This document shows positions 50,896 through 58,118 of a stretch of 64,000 bases of DNA, piece by piece. This DNA is from Microbacteriaceae bacterium UBA1487 (lineage in GTDB: Bacteria > Actinomycetota > Actinomycetes > Actinomycetales > Microbacteriaceae): positions 22,440-86,439 of the forward strand of contig DCRR01000015.1 of the NCBI GenBank assembly GCA_002325245.1, given 5' to 3'. The notes beneath the pieces are model-generated. The model saw only the letters and a program-made list of their open reading frames with translations. It searched no databases and was not told the origin of the DNA. The position numbers and the translations under genes were made by a program. The first letter of the stretch is position 1. Every line of letters begins with the position of its first letter.

Positions 50896-52077
50896 TCAGA
50901 AGATCAGGTCGAGCACCGGAGTGCCGAGCGAGGTCCACCAGTGGACGACGATCTCGCGGTTGAACGCCGCCGCCCAGGCGATTGCGATCTGCCCGAGCGC
51001 CACCAGATCCACCAGTCGTCTGGTCACCGCACCGCGCGCCTTGGGGATGAAGGCGATGGCCATGAGCGTCATGACGATGAAGGTGTTTCCGGCAGATCCG
51101 TCGGGAAGCAGGCCCCACACGTACGCGGCGTTGATCGCGACGAACACCATCGTCGAGACCAAGATCGAGGCGGGACGCCAGACGATGATCGCCACGAGCC
51201 ACGCGCTCGCCACCGGCGCGAACAGCAGCCAGCCATTCAGGTCGCTGTAGACCGCGGGGAGCGCCGCGAGCCGCTCCATCGACCCGGTCGTCATGCGGGT
51301 CGCCAGTTCGCCCAGCGGGTCGCCGATGAACATCGTGTTCAGCAGCAGGAGGGCGAGCGCCGCGGCGAGCGTCGGGTAGAGGATCACGAGCAGGTTGGCC
51401 GCGCGCGCGCCCGGCTGCTCGGACCGGCCGAGTCGGAGGAAGGCAGCGACCACCGCTGCCACCAGGACATACAGCAGGCCGCTCGGATCTGACAGTGTGG
51501 CGAGCATCAGGAACAGCCCGGCCCGGAATCCCGACTGCGTGTTGCGCCACGCCACGAAGCGCACAATCTCGGCGATGCCGAACGAGAAGAAGCCGAGGCC
51601 GAGCAGCGCGGGAAGGTTCTCGGTGACGGTGTACGTGAACAGCGGATTCGCGGCCAGCGCGATCGTCAGGATCACCGCCGTCGACACCGGGAAGCGCCGC
51701 TGAAGCAGGATCTCCAGCGCCTTCTGCACCATGAGCCCGGCGAACAGCGAGCCCACGATCGAGAGCCCGAGCCGGCCACCGGGGATGACGGCGACGAGCA
51801 GCGTCGACAGCGGGGGGAAGATGTCGCCCAGCCACAGCACCTCGGTGCTGCTCCACTCGATGGCGGAGATGTGGTCGAGCAGCTGCTGGTTCGGTGTCGC
51901 GATGCTCTCGACCGCGCCCGCCGATGCGCGCCAGGTGATGAAGAGCCCCGGCAGGGCGAAGAACAGCCGCATGCCCCAGCGCATCAATCGGTCGCGGGGG
52001 AACGGGTCGAGCCGGCCGAGCGGTGCACGCCGGCGGCGGGCCGGACGCGCGACCGTCACGTGGGTGCTGGTGCTCAC
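50896..52077 (-). CDS. Polytopic membrane protein, GT-C-like, module B
   Basis: 393 residues; GTG at 52077 with GGGAGG before it, overlapping the module-B glycosyltransferase stop by 4 nt (GTGA). After an Arg-rich start (RPARRRRAPLGRLDPFPRDR) come about ten hydrophobic segments. The first outer loop contains PNQQLLDHISAIEWSSTEVL then WLGDIFPPLSTLLVAVIPGG, with a conserved Asp before the membrane as in GT-C mannosyl/arabinosyltransferase-type enzymes. This GT-C reading is inference. Near-identical blocks occur in module A (NPLFTYT/NPLFAYT, FRAGLFLMLATLSD, LPDGSAGNTFIVMTL), so it is a tandem paralogue. Likely role: polymer extension or export with the paired GT2. Confidence 0.75.
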   Translation of the reverse strand: MSTSTHVTVARPARRRRAPLGRLDPFPRDRLMRWGMRLFFALPGLFITWRASAGAVESIATPNQQLLDHISAIEWSSTEVLWLGDIFPPLSTLLVAVIPGGRLGLSIVGSLFAGLMVQKALEILLQRRFPVSTAVILTIALAANPLFTYTVTENLPALLGLGFFSFGIAEIVRFVAWRNTQSGFRAGLFLMLATLSDPSGLLYVLVAAVVAAFLRLGRSEQPGARAANLLVILYPTLAAALALLLLNTMFIGDPLGELATRMTTGSMERLAALPAVYSDLNGWLLFAPVASAWLVAIIVWRPASILVSTMVFVAINAAYVWGLLPDGSAGNTFIVMTLMAIAFIPKARGAVTRRLVDLVALGQIAIAWAAAFNREIVVHWWTSLGTPVLDLIF

Positions 52078-53972
52078 AGGCCTCCCACCTCGTAGGTGCG
52101 CACGGCAGTCTGGTCGGGAGCGATCTTGCTCCGACCGCGCACCGTCCGCTCCCAGAGGTGCGGTTTGCTGAACAGCTGGACGACGGCGCGATACGCCGCG
52201 ATCGACATCAGGATCATGTAGAAGGGGTAGAGCACGGCGGTCGCGATGATGTCGAACTGGCCTCGCTTGTACGTCCCCATCATCGCCAGATACACGAGCG
52301 CCGAGTTGCCGATGACGAAGCTGATGAACGCGGCCCAGAGCAGCCCCACCGGGAACAGCTCCGCGAGTTCGATGGTCGGCGTCAGCAAGATCGCGAGCGC
52401 GGCGATCCACAGCGGGATCACCGTCAGTGCCGCGAGCGGCGTGCCTCCGACGAGCACCGCGAACGAGGCGAAGCGACGCAGCCCGATCTTCCCGATCAGC
52501 TGACGCGGCTGCCGCGCGTGCAGCAGCGCGGTCTGCAGATAGCCCTTCAGCCACCGGGTTCGCTGCTTGATGAACACCCCTGCCGAGGTGATGGCCTCGT
52601 CGTCAGTCGCCGAGTTGATCAGCCCCACCTGGTAGCCGAGCGCCTTGGCGCGGATCCCGAGATCCGCATCCTCCGTCATGTTGTGCGGGTCCCAGCCGCC
52701 GAGCTCGATCAGCGCCGCCGTGCGGAAGTGGTTCGAGGTGCCGCCGAGCGGCATCGGCAGATCGAGCGCCTCCAGCCCCGCGAGCACGTAGTCGAACCAC
52801 GAGGTGCTCTCCAGGGTCGACAGCCGGGTGAGCGTGTTCTCGCTCGCATTGAAGTTGGTGAGCGAGGCCTGGACGCACACGAGTCGAGCGTCGCCGCGAC
52901 GAAACGCGATGACCGCCTTCTTGAGCTGGTCGCGATCCGGCGCGTCCTGGGCGTCGAAGATGACGAGGTGCTCGCCGGTGGCGAAGAACAGGCCGACGTT
53001 CAGCGCTCGCGGCTTCGTCTGCGGCTCCCCCGGCGGAATCGAGATCACACGGAAGTTCGCGGGCGGGCGGGCGGCGTCGATCGCCTCCTGCGTCGCACGG
53101 TCCTCCTGCTCCACCAGGAACAGCACCTCGAGCTTCTCCGGCGGATAGTCGAGACGCGCGAGGTTGGGCACCAGACGGCTCACGACGTGCGCGTCCTGAT
53201 ACAGCGGCACCAGCACGGTGTAGCGCGGCAGATCGCGATCGCGAAGCTCGCCCACCTCGGCGTCGGAGATGCGCTCCACCATGTCGAAGCGCGCTCCGCG
53301 CACGGCGACCACATACCGGAACACGGTGCCCGCAAGAAAGGCCAGGCTCATGGCGACAATCAGCACCTCGGCCGTGCGCACGGGCCAGAGGGCAACCGCG
53401 CCCGCCGCCACCAGCCCGAGCAGCACGAAACCCGCGACCTGCCCTCGCGAGAGCACGGTCTTCGCCGACAGCAGCGGGGAGCGCCGGGAGAGGGCGTTCG
53501 CGGCCTCGTCGGCGATCTCGTGGCGGAAGACGCTGAGCGCGAACTGGCGAAGGTCCCATTGACTCACCGCGCCGAACTCGACCGCGGCTTCCACCTCGGC
53601 CGCGATCAGCGCCCGTCGTGCCGGCGTGACGGGGCGGGAGGTGGCGACCACGACAGAGCCGTCGGGGTTGCGCCGCACGGGCATCCAGTGCTGAGCGAGA
53701 AGCTTCTGCCCGGACCACTGTCGAATGAACGACTCGTCGCGATCCGTGGTGGCCAGATCCAGAACAGGGAGACCCCACTCGCGGGCGAGAAGGCTCCGCA
53801 GGATCCGCTCCGAGACGAGGCCGAGGCTGACCAGTACCTCGTCGAACGGCGCCCCCGTGCGCGCCTGGGCCGCACGGGCGACGCTGATCTGCTGGTCGCC
53901 CAGAATTCCCGACGTCAACAGCAGCCGTTCAAGGGCGGTGGCGTCGGCATCCGGGTGCGCGCCATATGCCAT
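52074..53972 (-). CDS. Membrane GT2 glycosyltransferase with N-terminal MshEN-like domain, module B
   Basis: 632 residues from the ATG at 53972. Residues 1-160 resemble the MshEN/GspE N-terminal domain (GAPFDEVLVSLGLVSERILR, NPDGSVVVATSRPV), but the RLG residues of the c-di-GMP motif are missing. Two membrane helices (about 178-220) precede a cellulose-synthase-like GT2 domain: FDAQDAPD around 340-343, TEDADLGI around 433-440 and QRTRWLKGYLQ with the QxxRW motif, then C-terminal membrane helices. DAQD replaces the DAED of its paralogue. It resembles XagB-type glycosyltransferases. 71 nt separate it from module A; no strong ribosome binding site is seen. Confidence 0.85.
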   Translation of the reverse strand: MAYGAHPDADATALERLLLTSGILGDQQISVARAAQARTGAPFDEVLVSLGLVSERILRSLLAREWGLPVLDLATTDRDESFIRQWSGQKLLAQHWMPVRRNPDGSVVVATSRPVTPARRALIAAEVEAAVEFGAVSQWDLRQFALSVFRHEIADEAANALSRRSPLLSAKTVLSRGQVAGFVLLGLVAAGAVALWPVRTAEVLIVAMSLAFLAGTVFRYVVAVRGARFDMVERISDAEVGELRDRDLPRYTVLVPLYQDAHVVSRLVPNLARLDYPPEKLEVLFLVEQEDRATQEAIDAARPPANFRVISIPPGEPQTKPRALNVGLFFATGEHLVIFDAQDAPDRDQLKKAVIAFRRGDARLVCVQASLTNFNASENTLTRLSTLESTSWFDYVLAGLEALDLPMPLGGTSNHFRTAALIELGGWDPHNMTEDADLGIRAKALGYQVGLINSATDDEAITSAGVFIKQRTRWLKGYLQTALLHARQPRQLIGKIGLRRFASFAVLVGGTPLAALTVIPLWIAALAILLTPTIELAELFPVGLLWAAFISFVIGNSALVYLAMMGTYKRGQFDIIATAVLYPFYMILMSIAAYRAVVQLFSKPHLWERTVRGRSKIAPDQTAVRTYEVGGL

Positions 53973-54043
53973 GGGCTCATCATTTTGCACGTCAGGGGTG
54001 AACAACAAGTTCTGCCCCGGCGCGCCCCGATGCTGAGCTTGCG

Positions 54044-55222
54044 TCAGCCGCCGAAGACCCCGAAAAGCGGATTTCCGAGCGAGTTCATCCAGTCGATGAC
54101 CGACGTGCGGTTGTACGCCGCCGCCCATGCGATCAGGATCTGGATGACCGCGACGACGTCGATCATGATGATCGTCGGAACCGACTTCGCCGTGGGGATC
54201 AGCGCGATCGCGAGCAGGGTCATCACGATGAAGGTGTTACCCGCCGAACCAGACGGGAGCAGACCGCCCAGGTAGGCGAGATTGATCGCGATGAAGACCA
54301 GGGTCGAGACGATGATCGACCCCGGCCGCCGCACGATCAGCGCAACAAGCCAAGCGCTGAGCACAGGTGCCACGAGCAGGAGTCCGTTGATCGTCGCATA
54401 CAAGCCCATCAGCGCGACCCACCGCTCAGCGGTGCCGTCGAGCAGTCGCGCGCCGACGGCACCGAACGGGTCCCCGGTGAACACCCAGTTCAGGAACGTC
54501 AACGAACTGATCGCAGCGAGAGTGGGGAACACGACCACCGTGACGTTGGCCCGTCGAGCGCCGGAGGTGTACGTCCGCCCGAGCCGGAGGAACGGCGCCG
54601 CCAGCGCGGCCGTGAGCACGTAGAGCAGGCCGCTGAGATCGGACAAGGTGGCGAGCATCAGAAGCATTCCTGCCCGGAAGCCGGCCTGCGTGTTGCCCCA
54701 CACCACGAACCGCAGCACATCCGAAATGCCCAGGCCGAAGAACGCGAGCCCGAGGAATGCCGCGAAGTTCTGAGTTGCGGTGTAGGCGAACAGCGGATTG
54801 ACCGACAGCGCGACCAGGAGAATCACGGTCGTGGAGACCGGGACGCGGCGCTGCACCATGATCTCGAGCACCTTCTGCAGGAAGATCCCCGCCATGAGCG
54901 CGCCCGCGATGGCCAAGCCCGTGCGCCCGCCCGGGATCGCCGCGGCCAGCAAGGTCGAGACGGGCGGGAAGATGTCGCCCACCCACGCGATGTCGGCACG
55001 CGTCCAGTCGATCGCCGCGACGTTGTCGAGCAGCTGCTGATTCGGAGTATTGAGCTCGGCCGTCGTTCCCATCTCCGCGCGCCAGCCGACCCAGAGCGTC
55101 GGAATGGCGAGCGCGAGCCGAGTTCCCCAGCGGACGAGCCGATCGCCGGGAAACGGGTCCAGGCGTCGTCGTGCGACGCGTTGCTCTCGGTGCTGAGTTC
55201 CGACAGCTTCGATGACCGTCAT
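54044..55222 (-). CDS. Polytopic membrane protein, GT-C-like, module A
   Basis: 392 residues; the ATG at 55222 overlaps the module-A glycosyltransferase stop by 4 nt, which fixes the start. About ten membrane segments. The outer loop after the first helix reads TPNQQLLDNVAAIDWTRADI then AWVGDIFPPVSTLLAAAIPG, closely matching module B; the Asp before the FPP and the PP pair recall the first-loop acid and proline features of GT-C enzymes (inference). The C-terminal end keeps DWMNSLGNPLFG where module B has HWWTSLGTPVLD. No known family was recognised outright. Function most likely glycan transfer or translocation. Confidence 0.75.
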   Translation of the reverse strand: MTVIEAVGTQHREQRVARRRLDPFPGDRLVRWGTRLALAIPTLWVGWRAEMGTTAELNTPNQQLLDNVAAIDWTRADIAWVGDIFPPVSTLLAAAIPGGRTGLAIAGALMAGIFLQKVLEIMVQRRVPVSTTVILLVALSVNPLFAYTATQNFAAFLGLAFFGLGISDVLRFVVWGNTQAGFRAGMLLMLATLSDLSGLLYVLTAALAAPFLRLGRTYTSGARRANVTVVVFPTLAAISSLTFLNWVFTGDPFGAVGARLLDGTAERWVALMGLYATINGLLLVAPVLSAWLVALIVRRPGSIIVSTLVFIAINLAYLGGLLPSGSAGNTFIVMTLLAIALIPTAKSVPTIIMIDVVAVIQILIAWAAAYNRTSVIDWMNSLGNPLFGVFGG

Positions 55223-57120
55223 CCCGACACCACCGCCAACTCGGGTTGGCGCGCCGTCGGCGCGGAGGTGTGCACCGTGAGGCCGTGTTCCGTCTTCTCC
55301 CAGTAGTGCGGCCGGGTCAGCAGCTGCCAGAGGCCCTTGTAGGCGGCGATGGAGTGAAGAACCCAGTAGACCGGATTGACGAGCGCCCAGATCAGCAGAT
55401 CGAACTTGCCGCGCTTGAACGGGCCCATCATCGACAGGTAGATCATCGTCGAGTTGCCGATCACGAAGTTCACGAGTGCGAGCCACAGCAGCCAGACCGG
55501 GAAGAACTGGCCGAGTTCCGGCATCGGGAACACGATCGTGAACAGCGTCACGATGTAGAGCGGAATCACACCGAGGAAGGTGGCCGGCGTGCCGCCGATC
55601 AGCAGCGCGAACGCGACGAAACGACGCCATCCGATCTCGCCGATGAGTTCACGAGGGCGGCGCGCATGCACGAGCGTCGTCTGCAGGTAGCCCTTGATCC
55701 AGCGGCTGCGCTGTCGGATGAAGTTCGGGATGGACGTATTCGCCTCTTCCATCGTCGTCGAGTTGACAACGCCGACTCGGTAGCCGAGCGCGCTCGCGCG
55801 AATGCCCAGATCGGCATCCTCGGTCACGTTGTACGGGTCCCAGCCGCCCAGTTCGCGCAAGGCGGAAGTGCGGAAGTGGTTCGATGTGCCGCCGAGCGGG
55901 ATGGGCAGGTCGAGCGCATCGAGGCCGGCGAGCATGTAGTCGAACCAGTAGCTGTACTCGAGCGTGAACATGCGCGTGAGCACGTTCTCGTTGGCGTTGA
56001 AGTAGTTCAATGAGGCCTGAATGCAGACCAGCTTCTCGCCGCCGCGGCGGAAGCCGACGATGGCCTTCTTGAGCTGGTCAGGATCGGGGGTGTCTTCCGC
56101 GTCGTAGATCACCAGGTATTCCCCGGTGGCGAAGTAGAGCCCGACGTTGCACGCTCGGGGTTTGGTCTGCGGAGTGCCGCGCGGCACGGTGATGACCCGG
56201 AAGTTCGGCGGCGGCGACGCCGACTGCAGCGCATCGCGTGTCAGCGTGTCCTCCTCCTCGATGAGGATCAGCACCTCCAGCTTCTCGGCCGGGTAATCGA
56301 TCGCCCCGAGGTTCTCGACGAGTTGACCAACGATGTTCGCCTCGCGGAACACCGGGACCAGCACCGTGTACCGCGGAAGCTCCTCGTCGGTCAGCGCCTC
56401 CACCTCGCTGCGGGTCACGCGTTCGACCACGTCGTAGCGCGCTCCGCGCATGGCGACCCGGAACTTGAACACCGTCCCAGCCAGGAAGACCGCACTGACG
56501 ATGGTGATCGCGGTGATCACGAGTCCGACCGGCCAGAGCACGAGCGCCACCAGGCAGATGAGCGCCAGCAGCGCGAGCCCGATCTTCTGTCCACGGGAGA
56601 ACACGACACGTGCAGAGAGCACGGGGTTCTTGCGGAACAGATCATTCGCAGCCTCGTCAGCGATCTCGCGCCGAAACACCTCAAGCGCGAATTGCCGCAG
56701 ATCCCACTGCGTCGCCACACCGAACTCGACGGGAGCTCCCACGACGGCGGAGACCGCGGCACGACGCGCCGCGTCCACCGGCCGAGAGGTCGCCACCACG
56801 ACACTTCCGTCCGGGTTGCTCCGCAGCGGCATCCAGTGCTCAGCGAGCATCTGCTGTCCCGACCACTGCCGGATGAATTCCTCGTCGCGCGCCGAAGTGC
56901 GGACATCGATCACCGGAAGATCCCACTGCCGGGCGAGCACGCTGCGCAACACGGCGTCGGAGACGAAGCCGAGGCTGACGAGCACTTCGTCGAGGTCGGT
57001 CCCCGTGCGCGCTGAAGCCGCGGCCGCCTGTGCCGCCTGATCATCCGTCAATAGGCCGGTATCGCACAGCACCCGCACGTAGTCAGGCGCCACATCCCCC
57101 GGCACCGCTCCCCGTGCCAT
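55219..57120 (-). CDS. Membrane GT2 glycosyltransferase with N-terminal MshEN-like domain, module A
   Basis: 633 residues from the ATG at 57120, the first gene of the four-gene set. Residues 1-160 are MshEN/GspE-N-like (LDEVLVSLGFVSDAVLRSVL, WSGQQMLAEHWMPLR). Membrane helices at about 180-220 lead to a processive-type GT2 domain with VIYDAEDTPD (340-343), NVTEDADLGIRA (433-440), FIRQRSRWIKGYLQT (QxxRW at 470-474) and about four C-terminal helices. It resembles XagB-type synthases. The first 360 residues align to module B without a gap, 221 identical by hand count. The sugar substrate is unknown. Confidence 0.87.
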   Translation of the reverse strand: MARGAVPGDVAPDYVRVLCDTGLLTDDQAAQAAAASARTGTDLDEVLVSLGFVSDAVLRSVLARQWDLPVIDVRTSARDEEFIRQWSGQQMLAEHWMPLRSNPDGSVVVATSRPVDAARRAAVSAVVGAPVEFGVATQWDLRQFALEVFRREIADEAANDLFRKNPVLSARVVFSRGQKIGLALLALICLVALVLWPVGLVITAITIVSAVFLAGTVFKFRVAMRGARYDVVERVTRSEVEALTDEELPRYTVLVPVFREANIVGQLVENLGAIDYPAEKLEVLILIEEEDTLTRDALQSASPPPNFRVITVPRGTPQTKPRACNVGLYFATGEYLVIYDAEDTPDPDQLKKAIVGFRRGGEKLVCIQASLNYFNANENVLTRMFTLEYSYWFDYMLAGLDALDLPIPLGGTSNHFRTSALRELGGWDPYNVTEDADLGIRASALGYRVGVVNSTTMEEANTSIPNFIRQRSRWIKGYLQTTLVHARRPRELIGEIGWRRFVAFALLIGGTPATFLGVIPLYIVTLFTIVFPMPELGQFFPVWLLWLALVNFVIGNSTMIYLSMMGPFKRGKFDLLIWALVNPVYWVLHSIAAYKGLWQLLTRPHYWEKTEHGLTVHTSAPTARQPELAVVSG

Positions 57121-57450
57121 AGAACCAATGTTGCGCCCCCCACGGCGAAACGGCAAGTACCCCAAGCGCGGGTGGCGAAATGCACTCCCGCTCGGCAGCT
57201 GCAGGCGCGCGGTCGCCGTCCTCGGTCTCGGGTTCGGGGCCCTCGTGTTCTCGCTCGTGGTCTCCGTGTTCTCGCTCGTGGTCCCCGTGCTCGAGGCGGG
57301 TACCGCTCTGAGGCGCGAGCATGGAGGGCTTGGCCTGGAGCCTCATCCGCGGGCTCCCGCTACGGGGTGCAGTGCTCGGAGTCGCAATCGGAGTCGCGCA
57401 GCGACGACGGTCGCGCCCGTGACCGCCTCCCGGAGCGACCGCCGGACATG
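57121..57450. other. Intergenic region upstream of the glycan modules, no convincing gene
   Basis: This 330-nt stretch between the module-A glycosyltransferase and the tRNA terminator must contain the promoter of the four-gene glycan operon. Small frames on both strands (57128-57451 plus, 57083-57346 minus) have repetitive or non-protein-like composition and no ribosome binding site. The one structured element I see is the 21-nt tandem repeat listed separately. Confidence 0.6.
57245..57286. repeat. Two tandem 21-nt repeats
   Basis: The unit starts GTGTTCTCGCTCGTGGTC and is present at 57245-57265 and 57266-57286, with one base differing (TCTCC versus TCCCC at the end). A degenerate GTGCTCG follows. 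It lies 125 nt upstream of the module-A glycosyltransferase start. Could be slippage-prone DNA or an operator pair. Confidence 0.8.
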
Positions 57451-57480
57451 AAGAAACCCCCGGCGAACCAGGGGTTTTCT
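57451..57480 (-). terminator. Terminator after the Gly-Cys-Val tRNA operon
   Basis: AAACCCC and GGGGTTTT flank a ~10-nt loop directly beyond the CCA end of tRNA-Val(GAC). On the minus strand the stem is AAAACCCC...GGGGGTTTC, a plausible intrinsic terminator; it is nearly symmetrical and could act from both sides. Confidence 0.75.
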
Positions 57481-57555
57481 TGGTGGGCGATACTGGGATC
57501 GAACCAGTGACCTCTTCCGTGTCAGGGAAGCGCGCTACCGCTGCGCCAATCGCCC
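57481..57555 (-). tRNA. tRNA-Val (anticodon GAC)
   Basis: 75 nt including an encoded 3' CCA. Acceptor GGGCGAT pairs with ATCGCCC; D-arm GCGCAGCGGTAGCGC; anticodon stem CTTCC/GGAAG with loop CTGACAC, so anticodon GAC; T-loop GGTTCGATCC. Last gene of the minus-strand trio. Confidence 0.96.
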
Positions 57556-57588
57556 GCTGTCATCCCGGAGGATGTTGGCGGTTGAGTG

Positions 57589-57659
57589 AGGTGGCGACGG
57601 GATTCGAACCCGTGTGGACGGCTTTGCAGGCCGCTGCCTCGCCTCTCGGCCACGCCACC
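57589..57659 (-). tRNA. tRNA-Cys (anticodon GCA)
   Basis: 71 nt, no encoded CCA. Acceptor GGTGGCG/CGCCACC, discriminator T; anticodon loop CTGCAAA between GCGGC and GCCGT gives GCA; T-loop GGGTTCGAATCCC. U73 is the cysteine identity base. Confidence 0.95.
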
Positions 57660-57713
57660 AGGTGTGCGGCTCCCCAGACCTCGGGGACCCGGCGAACCGT
57701 GAGACTTCACTCG

Positions 57714-57785
57714 AGCGGATGACGAGATTCGAACTCGCGACCCTCACCTTGGCAAGGTGATGCGCTACCACTGCGCCACATCCGC
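57714..57785 (-). tRNA. tRNA-Gly (anticodon GCC)
   Basis: 72 nt, no encoded CCA. Acceptor GCGGATG/CATCCGC, discriminator T; anticodon loop TTGCCAA gives GCC; T-loop GAGTTCGAATCTC. First gene of the Gly-Cys-Val set, an arrangement common in actinobacteria. Confidence 0.95.
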
Positions 57786-57810
57786 ATGCACGATTCCTCG
57801 TGCTCACATG

Positions 57811-57840
57811 ACTGTAGTCGATTCTGGGTCGAGGTTCCAA
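57811..57840 (-). promoter_or_regulatory. Probable promoter of the Gly-Cys-Val tRNA operon
   Basis: On the minus strand TTGGAA (57835-57840) and TACAGT (57811-57816) are spaced 18 nt and lie 26 nt upstream of tRNA-Gly. They fit a sigma-70-type -35/-10 pair. Assigned by eye. Confidence 0.5.
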
Positions 57841-57879
57841 ACCGGCGTCAACATCCGCGTGTCTCGCCTGTGCGGCGGG

Positions 57880-57908
57880 TCAAACCAGGCTCCGCCGTGC
57901 GCTAAACT
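57880..57908 (+). promoter_or_regulatory. Probable promoter of tRNA-Val(CAC)
   Basis: TAAACT (57903-57908) lies 9 nt before the tRNA and fits a -10 element. A weak -35 candidate TCAAAC begins 17 nt upstream of it. The -35 assignment is uncertain. Confidence 0.45.
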
Positions 57909-57917
57909 CGTGGCTCT

Positions 57918-57990
57918 GGGCGATTGGCGCAGTTGGTAGCGCGCTTCCTTCACACGGAAGAGGTCATCGGTTCGAGTCCGGTATCGCCCA
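57918..57990 (+). tRNA. tRNA-Val (anticodon CAC)
   Basis: 73 nt, no encoded CCA. Acceptor GGGCGAT/ATCGCCC with A73; anticodon stem CTTCC/GGAAG with loop TTCACAC, so anticodon CAC; T-loop GGTTCGAGTCC. Acceptor and anticodon stems are the same as in tRNA-Val(GAC) on the other strand, 363 nt away. Confidence 0.96.
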
Positions 57991-58003
57991 CTCACACAGC
58001 ACC

Positions 58004-58034
58004 GCGAAACCCCCGAGATCCCGGGGGTTTTCGC
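58004..58034 (+). terminator. Terminator after tRNA-Val(CAC)
   Basis: GCGAAACCCCC and GGGGGTTTTCGC form a near-perfect stem around GAGATCC, with TTTT within the descending arm. It starts 13 nt after the tRNA. Confidence 0.85.
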
Positions 58035-58118
58035 ATGTCCGCCGGTGTTGACGCGTCATCGCTCATCACACGGGGCGGCTGCCGTCGCGCCGGGGCGCGT
58101 CTGCTTTCATGGGTGACC

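Noticed and set aside
57128..57451. Possible 107-residue protein with one hydrophobic stretch, plus strand
   Set aside because: No ribosome binding site; hydrophobic part is the translated 21-nt repeat and the C-terminus is Arg/Ser-rich random-looking sequence.
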